Origin: Succinatimonas sp. UBA6849
GTDB taxonomy: Bacteria > Pseudomonadota > Gammaproteobacteria > Enterobacterales > Succinivibrionaceae
DNA length: 6,181 nucleotides
Assembly: GCA_002449335.1 (NCBI GenBank)
Contig: DKDL01000080.1
Span: 1-6,181 of the forward strand
Direction of reading: 5' to 3'
The notes beneath the pieces are model-generated. The model was not told the origin of the DNA. It ran no database searches and saw nothing but the letters and a program-made list of their open reading frames with translations. The position numbers were made by a program, and so were the translations under genes. Positions 1-5,884 of the stretch are shown here, one piece after another (the first letter of the stretch is position 1; every line of letters begins with the position of its first letter).

Positions 1-16
1 GAGCCTTATAAGCGCT

Positions 17-24
17 ATATGAAT
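17..24. repeat. 8-bp target-site duplication, left copy
   Basis: ATATGAAT stands directly outside the IS66 terminal repeat that begins at 25. An identical octamer stands directly outside the opposite end at 4606-4613. IS66-family elements are known to duplicate 8 bp on insertion, so a perfect match of this length at exactly both ends marks the insertion boundaries. The match also indicates that neither flank has been rearranged since insertion. Confidence 0.93.
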
Positions 25-50
25 GTAACTGCTAACTTTTCGGTACTCTC
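25..50 (+). repeat. IS66 terminal inverted repeat, tnpC-proximal end
   Basis: This 26-bp sequence begins GTAACTG and ends with the block TTCGGTACTC plus two bases. It matches the reverse complement of 4580-4605 at 22 of 26 positions, with mismatches at repeat positions 8, 9, 14 and 25. The GTAA start is typical of IS66-family ends. It would be the transposase binding and cleavage site at the end distal to tnpA. Confidence 0.93.
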
Positions 51-299
51 TCAGATCAAATTTTCTTAATACAATAGATAGGCTCTTAAAAATGAGCATA
101 GGAAACAGCTTTTATTGCAGATCATGCCGGCATTGATTAAGTGATCTTGAGGTGAAGCTGTTGTGTTTCTAATGAATAAAGAGCTTAAGCATGCTAGCTG
201 CTTGCGAGATTGTATTAGATAGGAGATTGATTAAGGTCGAAACTGCAGTTTCTTAAGGGATTTAAAGCTCCATTTTACATGGAGCTAAAGTAGACAATC
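51..299 (-). other. Palindrome-rich non-coding end of the IS66 element
   Basis: No credible gene lies between the terminal repeat and the tnpC stop codon. The stretch instead holds several inverted repeats. AACAGCTT (104-111) pairs with AAGCTGTT (155-162). Eight bases inward on both sides, GATCA (120-124) pairs with TGATC (142-146), and these enclose the perfect palindrome ATGCCGGCAT (124-133). AAGCA (187-191) pairs with TGCTT (199-203). GAAACTGCAGTTTC (239-252) is a 14-bp perfect palindrome. The hairpin at 266-286 is listed separately. These could be subterminal transposase or host-factor sites, or a folded 3' untranslated RNA; the sequence alone cannot decide between them. Confidence 0.55.
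266..286 (-). terminator. Probable terminator hairpin behind tnpC
   Basis: AGCTCCAT (266-273) and ATGGAGCT (279-286) form a perfect 8-bp stem around a 5-nt loop. It begins about 13 bases after the tnpC stop codon in the direction of transcription. On the minus strand the stem is followed by only a short T run (TTTAAAT), so intrinsic termination would be weak. A close copy of the hairpin core lies between tnpB and tnpC (3321-3337), so it may instead be a protein-binding or RNA-stability element. Confidence 0.5.
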
Positions 300-3251
300 T
301 TATTTTTGAGAATCGAGGTATTTACGGTAGTCGTAAGGTGCAAGACCTTTTACATCAATACGGTCATAACAGTATCTGTTGTGAGAACTGTACATACCAC
401 AAAGAGCTTCATAATTGTTGCCATTTTCATCTGTTAGAATTTTATTTTGCTTTCTAGGCATTTTAAAGAATGTAGGATCACTGTGTCCATAACGCATTTG
501 TTCATTCATACGCAGCTTAATATTAGCGACTACCCACATCATATAAGGCTCTACAGGTACACCATTGAGAATACAGGTATTAACAATGGTCTGGTAATCA
601 GCAAAAGCATGCCCTCCATCTTCAGATTGTAAAAACATAAAGGATTTTCTGGCACAGATACCCAGTTTTAAGCTTCTTTCAGCAGTATTGGACGTAAGCT
701 CAATATCTGGTGATTTAGTGTATTCTTTGAGTTCCTGTTCATACTTTAACAGGTAAATTAAAGCCTTTGACTCAGGGTAACGGTTATTCTTGTTAAAGAG
801 TAAAGCTCCATTATTATTTCCAGACTTCTTAAAAGAGATTTTGATAACATCAGGTCTTGAGATAATAAAGGCTCTGATAGTATCAAAGATGCTATCTAAG
901 ATCTTTACAGATACCTTTTGTCTTATGGATTTTAAATCATCAGCAAACTCTTTAGTATCACAGATAAAGCCATGTTTCTTTACCACAGTAGAATCAATAA
1001 CAAAGAGCATGTTGATAAGGTAAAAGATGACTAATAGAGTTCTGTCTCTATCAGTTAAAGCTCTATCCTTAGGCTCTTTCATGTACTTATCTAGGTTAGC
1101 TTCAAAGTCCGTGAATACAGAGCCTTTTGGTAAAAGGTATTTGTTGTAAATTTCAATTAAGCCTTCATTCTGAAGCAGTAAGAATAAAGGCCTTCTGGCA
1201 TGAGCCCAGCATCTGGCGCTCTGTATATACATACCAAATTCTTTTTCCAGAATGTCTATAGCTTTGTCATAGCCTGTATAACCATCAGATAAAAGATGGG
1301 TGAGCTTACTTGCAACTGCTGATTTTAAAATATCAATAATTGTCTTATGAGAGCGGGTATCGCTTACACAATACCATGCGGCCTTTAGTTTTGAATTCCA
1401 GTTGGTATTAAGTGTCCAGATAAATGATTTCTTACCTTTAGTTTGCGAATTCTTGTCTTTCTTATTATTGTTGGCGTTTTCTCTTACCATTAAGGTAGAT
1501 TCATCCATAATCACAGTAGAGCTGTTCTCTAAAATATCATTTTTAATCTGTGTTGCTACAGGATGTAAGAAGGCTCTGGCAAAGGCATTGATACCGCCTG
1601 TAAGGTGTTCTCTTGAAAAAGGAAAGCCTTTACCCTCATAGACATTGAATATTCTGTTCTTAGGTGTGCCTAACTGACTGAACATGGTACCTGCAGCAAC
1701 TAATAAGGCTACAGACAGTTTGCTTTTTGCAAAGGCTGGTGTAACACCAAAACTTTCAGCATCAAAGTAAAATGGGTTAATTACATCGTGAATTCCAAAG
1801 CCAGGATCAATCTTCTTACAATCAAGGCTTACTGTAACTTCATGGGCACTGTCGCTGTGTTTAATCTGGTTAGATAAAGCTCTGCGCTCCTTCTGTCTTT
1901 CATCACTGTTTTTATGGTGAGCTCTTTTGATACTCTTCTTGAGGGTATCTTCCTTACTCTTATCTTTACTCTGACTATCAGAAGTATCTTGTTTTAAAAC
2001 GCATTCTTGAGCTGATGTTGAGACTCTGAGCTCATTCTGACTCTGCTCTTTGGATAATTCTAACTCTGCTTCTTCCTGGTTCTGAATATCACTCTGATTA
2101 AGCTTTGAACTTGCACTTAACTCATTTGCGGATGAATAATCTCTAGTAACTTTAAAGTCGGTAAACTGAGCAGGATTGATTTCAACGTTACAGTTATAAC
2201 ATTCAGTACATGTTGCCATACGTACAGCGGTAATATAAGAACGCAGGTTATTAAAGCTGCCATAAGGAGTAAGAACAGTATTATGTCGAGTGTCCTTTTT
2301 GCTTACAGTAAACCTTGCATATTTACCGCATTCAGGGTTAGTGCACACCATATACATTTCTGTAAGATTGTTTGAGGTAATAACACCTGCAATCTTGTTG
2401 CTACTGTTTACAGAAATATATTCTTTTTCAGGTCTTGAAGGCATTGGCTTAGCACTGTTTTGTAGGTTACCAATGTCTAAGGCACTTTCATCCTTTGCAA
2501 AGGTTGTCTTTAACAAACCTGTACTATCTGTAAGAGTTCGGCTTGGATCATCAGATTTGATGTCCTGTCGTACTGCATTTATAAGCTCTTCTGGTTTAGG
2601 TTCTGCTACTTTGGAATTGGAGCTGTTCTTATCTCCCTTTAAAGTTATATCTTTTACAACGGTAAGCTCTTCATCTGCAAGCTCATCCTGCTTTTCAACA
2701 TGAACTTCAGCTGCACTTTCTAAATCGTGAGCGCCATCTTTTCTAGCAACATCATCATCAGGAGTGTCATTAGCAGAACCATAGCCATTACATTGTTCAG
2801 AGGTTCCTAAACCTATAGAACGAGCTTGACTTGTTCTAAAAGAGCCTATAGCTCCTAGCAGTACCGGCATTAACTTTTCAAAGTAATAATTGATAGCAAA
2901 AAGATTGTAACTGTCTAGCTTTGGAATGTTCTCATCCTGTAGGTACTTACTGTAGGTAGACTGGTTATCTCTGATATAGGTAAGTACGTTACTGATAATA
3001 GTGGCAAGAGCATTGTTATTGTCATTAAGCTTCTTATTATCAGTCTTTGTGATTTCTAGCTCTTTTAAATGTGCTGAATTTTCCTGTCTTAGGTTATTTA
3101 TGATTTTTAACTGCTTGTCCAGTTGCTCCTGATGCTCTTTTCTTTGTGTTTCAATAGTTGCATTAGCTTTTGCCATTTGCTCTTTAATAAAAGACACCAT
3201 CTCCTCCTTAGTCATTAAAGAAAAGTCTGGTAGTTTTTGCTCTTGGCTCAT
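300..3251 (-). CDS. tnpC: IS66-family DDE transposase TnpC, oversized (983 aa)
   Basis: This is the catalytic transposase of the IS66 element, expected to cut and join the element's ends. Residues 1-85 are charged and coiled-coil-like (QEQLDKQLKIINNLRQEN). A zinc-binding region follows with C303, C308, C348, C351 and C354, in the place of the usual IS66 zinc finger. The core holds MDES (D583), SDGYTGYD (D656) and NTAERS (E858), the likely DDE triad, plus the family hallmark CWAHARRPLF (681-690). Residues 865-911 match the IS66 C-terminal region (ARKSFMF, then NGVPVEPYMMWVVANI), and a tail of about 70 residues follows. The usual length is near 500 residues. The extra length is mainly two hydrophilic, probably disordered segments, about 142-280 and 367-475. 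The frame is uninterrupted. The start has no strong ribosome binding site (only AGAG upstream). Transposase identity is firm; the role of the inserts is unknown. Confidence 0.95.
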   Translation of the reverse strand: MSQEQKLPDFSLMTKEEMVSFIKEQMAKANATIETQRKEHQEQLDKQLKIINNLRQENSAHLKELEITKTDNKKLNDNNNALATIISNVLTYIRDNQSTYSKYLQDENIPKLDSYNLFAINYYFEKLMPVLLGAIGSFRTSQARSIGLGTSEQCNGYGSANDTPDDDVARKDGAHDLESAAEVHVEKQDELADEELTVVKDITLKGDKNSSNSKVAEPKPEELINAVRQDIKSDDPSRTLTDSTGLLKTTFAKDESALDIGNLQNSAKPMPSRPEKEYISVNSSNKIAGVITSNNLTEMYMVCTNPECGKYARFTVSKKDTRHNTVLTPYGSFNNLRSYITAVRMATCTECYNCNVEINPAQFTDFKVTRDYSSANELSASSKLNQSDIQNQEEAELELSKEQSQNELRVSTSAQECVLKQDTSDSQSKDKSKEDTLKKSIKRAHHKNSDERQKERRALSNQIKHSDSAHEVTVSLDCKKIDPGFGIHDVINPFYFDAESFGVTPAFAKSKLSVALLVAAGTMFSQLGTPKNRIFNVYEGKGFPFSREHLTGGINAFARAFLHPVATQIKNDILENSSTVIMDESTLMVRENANNNKKDKNSQTKGKKSFIWTLNTNWNSKLKAAWYCVSDTRSHKTIIDILKSAVASKLTHLLSDGYTGYDKAIDILEKEFGMYIQSARCWAHARRPLFLLLQNEGLIEIYNKYLLPKGSVFTDFEANLDKYMKEPKDRALTDRDRTLLVIFYLINMLFVIDSTVVKKHGFICDTKEFADDLKSIRQKVSVKILDSIFDTIRAFIISRPDVIKISFKKSGNNNGALLFNKNNRYPESKALIYLLKYEQELKEYTKSPDIELTSNTAERSLKLGICARKSFMFLQSEDGGHAFADYQTIVNTCILNGVPVEPYMMWVVANIKLRMNEQMRYGHSDPTFFKMPRKQNKILTDENGNNYEALCGMYSSHNRYCYDRIDVKGLAPYDYRKYLDSQK

Positions 3252-3440
3252 GGTTATCGCTCTATATGAAATTTGAAATAAAAGAAATACCTAAGGTTAA
3301 CATCGTTAACATCATCTATGGCTCCATGATACATGGAAAAGAACTCAATTAATAGATCTAATTATTAGACTATGAAACCTCTCTCCGTATAGCTTGGAGA
3401 AAGGCTTTGATATTAATAGAAATGAAAAAGTTTAAGATAA
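3252..3440 (-). promoter_or_regulatory. Hairpin-bearing spacer between tnpB and tnpC
   Basis: IS66 genes normally abut or overlap, yet 189 bp separate the tnpB stop from the tnpC start. The spacer has no convincing ORF on the minus strand. It holds a 9-bp stem (3378-3386 with 3396-3404, 9-nt loop; one G-U pair in the minus-strand transcript). A second hairpin is TCCATG/CATGGA (3323-3328 with 3332-3337). The 9-mer GTTAACATC occurs twice in tandem (3296-3313). In the transcript the 9-bp stem is followed only by TTTC, so it is at best a weak terminator. I infer that the region lowers or separately controls tnpC expression. A tnpC promoter here is possible, but I could not assign one. Confidence 0.4.
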
Positions 3441-3791
3441 CTAGGCAGCCTTATAGAGAAGTTTATTGTCTGGTACTGTACCTTCTCTTAATAACTGCTC
3501 CAACTCTTGTCTTGTTAAGTTCACGGGAATTTGATTTTCTGATAGCATTACCTGAAATCGACCACTGTTTAAAATTCTGGTGGTACAGTCAAGCCCATAG
3601 ACATCTATGTGTAAGAGCTTACATGCTGTTCTTCTTTTATTGAAAGTAACAACAGTGATTTCATCAATGCCATTCCAGGAAATCTTTAAGGAATTAGAGG
3701 TAAGCATCGCCATTAGTCTGTGAATACCAAATCTGCCACATACAGGCTCTTTTACCATTACGATTTTTCCAGTAGATGACAAAATAGACAT
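3441..3791 (-). CDS. tnpB: IS66 accessory protein TnpB (Orf2-like)
   Basis: This 116-residue protein is the small second protein of IS66-type elements, unrelated to the Cas12-like TnpB of IS200/IS605. The family is required for transposition in studied relatives, but its biochemical role is unclear. The recognisable core runs from residue 9 to about 105. CGRFGIHRLMAML (18-30) stands where relatives have the DMRKGIDGL-type motif. TFNKRRTACKLLHID (49-63) and RILNSGRF (72-79) correspond to the nucleotide-binding-like basic stretch and the YKRLEKGRF motif. NLTRQELEQLLREG (91-104) matches the LT-x-QEL-x-LL C-terminal helix. The sequence is divergent but of normal length. It starts 5 nt after the tnpA stop, and its ribosome binding site lies inside the end of tnpA, which indicates translational coupling. 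Confidence 0.88.
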   Translation of the reverse strand: MSILSSTGKIVMVKEPVCGRFGIHRLMAMLTSNSLKISWNGIDEITVVTFNKRRTACKLLHIDVYGLDCTTRILNSGRFQVMLSENQIPVNLTRQELEQLLREGTVPDNKLLYKAA

Positions 3792-3796
3792 ATAAC

Positions 3797-4516
3797 TTAC
3801 TCCTCAGTTCCCAACTCTTTTAATAACTTCATTACCACTGTGCCTGCAACTTCATCTGAAGCATTAAAGCTAATCTGCATACCTTTAACATTGATCTTTA
3901 CCGGCTCTCGATAATTCCTGTTGCGGTCAAAACTATTTTTCCTGTTAAAGTAGGGCTTTCGTCTATGGTAAGGAGCATATGGGTCACGAGAAACTTCATA
4001 ATCATCATCTTCTTGAGGAGTCTCATCTTCAGCTGGCACTTCATATTCAATTTTCTCAGGAACCAAAGGTAGCTCTTTGGTGAGCTTAATAGTTTTGGGT
4101 GAAGCAGATTGCTTCAGGTTTGAGGTACTCTGAGAGCTTTCATTTGTAGCTGAAAGAGCTGGTACTGATATGACATCAACCTTGTCATCAGATGAAGGAC
4201 TGCTAGTAAAGTCTTCCAGCTCAATCTTTTTAATCAGTGTAAAGCAGGTTGTCTTGTATAAACCTAAAGCCTGTGCAACACGATCTGATGAATACTTCTT
4301 TTGTCGAAGTCCTTTAATCTGAGATGCTAAGTAATCAAATGAAAGGGATTCTCTCTTGTTATAAATCTCACTGCCTAAATGCTGTCTGCATAATCTGTCA
4401 ACTACAGATTTTGTTATACTGTACTTAAAAGCAATTTGGTATGACGACAAATTAGAATTTACTGCCTCATTGATGATCTTTTGTGTCAACTCAGGCGTTA
4501 ATTGTTGGTAACTCAT
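3797..4516 (-). CDS. tnpA: IS66 accessory protein TnpA, helix-turn-helix DNA-binding
   Basis: First gene of the IS66 operon, 239 residues. IS66 TnpA proteins are helix-turn-helix proteins needed for transposition, presumably binding the element's ends. Two helix-turn-helix-like segments are visible: about 8-46 (TQKIINEAVN then SSYQIAFKYSITKSVVDRL) and about 63-98 (SSDRVAQALGLYKTTCFTLI). A Ser/Thr-rich linker (103-140) is followed by an acidic patch (161-174, EDETPQEDDD) and a basic patch (185-203, with HRRK, NRK and RNRNYR). The end, VKINVKGMQISFNASDEV to KLLKEL (206-235), resembles the conserved C-terminal strand-helix of IS66 TnpA. At 239 residues it is longer than many relatives because of the middle linker. 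It starts at ATG 4516, 8 nt behind a clear GGAG. Confidence 0.88.
   Translation of the reverse strand: MSYQQLTPELTQKIINEAVNSNLSSYQIAFKYSITKSVVDRLCRQHLGSEIYNKRESLSFDYLASQIKGLRQKKYSSDRVAQALGLYKTTCFTLIKKIELEDFTSSPSSDDKVDVISVPALSATNESSQSTSNLKQSASPKTIKLTKELPLVPEKIEYEVPAEDETPQEDDDYEVSRDPYAPYHRRKPYFNRKNSFDRNRNYREPVKINVKGMQISFNASDEVAGTVVMKLLKELGTEE
3800..3805 (-). promoter_or_regulatory. tnpB ribosome binding site inside the end of tnpA
   Basis: On the minus strand GAGGAG lies 8 nt upstream of the tnpB ATG (counted from GGAG). The same bases encode the two terminal glutamates of TnpA, and the tnpA stop codon follows immediately. Ribosomes finishing tnpA therefore end on the tnpB start signal, which supports both the ATG at 3791 and coupled translation. 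Confidence 0.75.
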
Positions 4517-4579
4517 TTTAGATACTCCTATATCGATTTTTTTTGATATATAAAGTTTATCTAAATCAGTGAGTTAAGT
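4517..4579 (-). promoter_or_regulatory. tnpA leader with ribosome binding site and A+T-rich inverted repeat
   Basis: On the minus strand AGGAGT (4524-4529) precedes the tnpA ATG with an 8-nt spacer from GGAG, which decides the start. Just upstream, TATATC (4530-4535) and GATATA flank an eight-base A run (T run on the plus strand), forming an A+T-rich inverted repeat. The tract TTTATATATC could contain a -10 element, but no convincing -35 partner at 16-18 bp was found. I therefore call only a leader likely to contain the operon promoter. Confidence 0.5.
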
Positions 4580-4605
4580 GGGAGTACCGAATAGTTTACA
4601 GTTAC
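4580..4605 (-). repeat. IS66 terminal inverted repeat, tnpA-proximal end
   Basis: Read on the minus strand it starts GTAACTG and contains the conserved block TTCGGTACTC, matching 25-50 at 22 of 26 positions. It lies 64 bp upstream of the tnpA start codon, so the operon promoter probably lies within or just inside this end, where TnpA or TnpC binding could repress it. Confidence 0.93.
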
Positions 4606-4613
4606 ATATGAAT
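4606..4613. repeat. 8-bp target-site duplication, right copy
   Basis: ATATGAAT lies immediately outside the inverted repeat and is identical to 17-24. Removing the element and one copy restores the pre-insertion sequence: AGCGCT, then ATATGAAT, then GGTGTG. Confidence 0.93.
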
Positions 4614-4660
4614 GGTGTGTAGAGAACAGCGATACACGGACGCTCGCTAATCTCCAGGTA

Positions 4661-4705
4661 CTTCAGTCAAAGCTCAATCATCCTAGGTAGCAGCTTTCAT
4701 TGAAG
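4661..4705 (+). promoter_or_regulatory. Stem-loop upstream of the IS110 recombinase gene
   Basis: CTTCA (4661-4665) pairs with TGAAG (4701-4705). After a symmetric 3x3 internal loop, AAAGCT (4669-4674) pairs with AGCTTT (4692-4697). The 17-nt loop contains the palindrome CCTAGG. In mRNA this would stand about 34 nt before the start codon without covering the ribosome binding site. In DNA it could be a recombinase-recognised left-end structure. Known IS elements often use such hairpins to limit translation from outside transcripts, but here the stem does not sequester the start, so its role is open. Confidence 0.45.
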
Positions 4706-4727
4706 AGTTTTCATAAACAAACTTTTC

Positions 4728-4731
4728 GGAG
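4728..4731 (+). promoter_or_regulatory. Ribosome binding site of the IS110 recombinase
   Basis: GGAG lies 8 nt upstream of ATG 4740, a standard spacing. It supports this start even though it gives about 20 residues more before the first catalytic aspartate than many relatives have. Confidence 0.6.
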
Positions 4732-4739
4732 CCATTCCC

Positions 4740-5876
4740 ATGAAGGCAGCCAGATTCACAGCAGATGAAATTGAGCGTGTCAGTTATCTTACCTCAAAAG
4801 GATATCTGCCAGTTGCTGTTGATGTAGCCTCAAGAGTCTTTCAGGTATGCTACTACGATTTAGGAGCAAAGCATATCAGAAACTATCAGCTTTCCAGAGT
4901 AAAATTCTTTGAATTCATCGATGATACCCAGATGCCAAGAAAGCTGATTGGTATTGAAGCCTGTGGTTCATGCAATTATCTTTGCAGATACATTGAGGAG
5001 CATAACCATAAGTGTCATATTCTGCCAGCTCAAAAGGTAAAAGCCTTTTTACATCTTGATAAAACAGACAGAATTGATGCCTTAGGTATCTTAAAGGCAC
5101 TAATCACACCATCAATGCAGCATATTCCTGCAAGAACACAGGAAAACCAGTATCTGCTGAATCTTATAACCGTACGTGAGCAGCTTAACAAGCAGTTTGT
5201 TCAGACGGTCAATGCAGCTCATGCCATTCTTTATGAATCAGGTGTGGTGGCAGGTACAGTTTCTGTAGCATCAGCAACCAAAGTAACAGAAGCCTTAAAA
5301 GCTCTCTGTAATACTGAAACTGAAAAAGAGCATTCAGAGGATGACTGCAGTTACAGTCACTTAAACTGCATCAGTGAAAGTCTGCTCAGTAACATTGAGT
5401 CTCTGCAGACAAAGATAAAAGAGATTAACACTCATCTCTTATCCTACGCTTCAAACAATGAAATCTGCTCTAACCTTCAGACAGTTCCTGGTATAGGTAA
5501 GCTTTCAGCTGTAGCACTTTATGCTGCTATTGGTGATCCAGAGAGATTCTCCTCATCAAGAGCTTTTGCAGCTTTCATCGGAGTGGCTCCGGTAACTACA
5601 GGTACAGGAGGTAAAACCACTGTCCTTGGTATTCGCAAGTCTGGTATTCAGAGCATTAAAAAGATGCTCTACATGTGCGCAATGGTTTATTTAAGACAGG
5701 CCATGAAAAATGGTACTGAATCATCATGGCTAAAACTGAGACTTAATCAGAACCGTTCTAAAAAAATCATTATATGCGCCATTATGAACAGACTTGCCCG
5801 TATTGCCTATGCAATAGCCAAATCAGGACAACCTTTTGATGAAACTAAATGCAATATGATTAAAAAGCTGAGGTAA
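4740..5876 (+). CDS. IS110-family (IS1111-like) DEDD recombinase, 378 aa
   Basis: This is the site-specific recombinase that mobilises IS110-type elements; studied members act with a structured bridge RNA that pairs with donor and target DNA. The N-terminal RuvC-like domain has VAVDVASRVFQV (25-36, D28), GIEACGS (71-77, E73) and LDKTDRIDALG (106-116, D110 and D113), the DEDD set with the usual three-residue spacing of the last two. A helical linker follows, about 140-245, with a Cys-, Asp- and Glu-rich segment at 190-210 that may explain the slight excess length. The C-terminal domain begins with the helix-hairpin-helix-like TVPGIGKLSAVAL (248-260), then GDPERF and FAAFIGVAP. At TTGTGGK (286-292) relatives typically have SSGGK, so the expected nucleophilic serine is Thr289. 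The end (WLKLRLNQNRSKKIIICAIM, then NRLARIAYAI) is typical. The frame is intact. Confidence 0.93.
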   Translation: MKAARFTADEIERVSYLTSKGYLPVAVDVASRVFQVCYYDLGAKHIRNYQLSRVKFFEFIDDTQMPRKLIGIEACGSCNYLCRYIEEHNHKCHILPAQKVKAFLHLDKTDRIDALGILKALITPSMQHIPARTQENQYLLNLITVREQLNKQFVQTVNAAHAILYESGVVAGTVSVASATKVTEALKALCNTETEKEHSEDDCSYSHLNCISESLLSNIESLQTKIKEINTHLLSYASNNEICSNLQTVPGIGKLSAVALYAAIGDPERFSSSRAFAAFIGVAPVTTGTGGKTTVLGIRKSGIQSIKKMLYMCAMVYLRQAMKNGTESSWLKLRLNQNRSKKIIICAIMNRLARIAYAIAKSGQPFDETKCNMIKKLR

Positions 5877-5884
5877 CGTAAAGT

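Larger units (their letters stand above)
25..4605 (-). mobile_element. Complete IS66-family insertion sequence, 4581 bp
   Basis: The element is bounded by 26-bp terminal inverted repeats (22/26 identical) starting GTAACTG and by a perfect 8-bp direct repeat. It contains the three-gene tnpA-tnpB-tnpC set of classical IS66 elements, all on the minus strand and all open. It is clearly longer than the roughly 2.5-3 kb I expect for the family. The excess comes mainly from a 983-residue TnpC, plus a 189-bp tnpB-tnpC spacer and about 250 bp of non-coding DNA behind tnpC. With intact ends, genes and target duplication it looks like a recent, possibly active insertion. I see no passenger gene. Confidence 0.95.

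Noticed and set aside
264..812. TAAAGCTCCATT shared by the hairpin behind tnpC and codons near 800-811 of tnpC.
   Set aside because: The second copy has no inverted partner and encodes part of the transposase; probably coincidence.
2290..2703. Open frame of 137 codons on the plus strand opposite tnpC.
   Set aside because: It lies antisense within the conserved-order tnpC frame, has no recognisable motif, and looks like a mirror of low-complexity coding sequence. The shorter frames at 447, 790, 1402, 3407 and 4915 were rejected for the same reason.
34..4729. AACTTTTCGG in the IS66 terminal repeat (34-43) recurs at 4720-4729 before the IS110 start, as a possible second IS66 end remnant.
   Set aside because: The sequence diverges on both sides, it lacks the GTAACTG start, and it lies in a normal ribosome-binding-site context.
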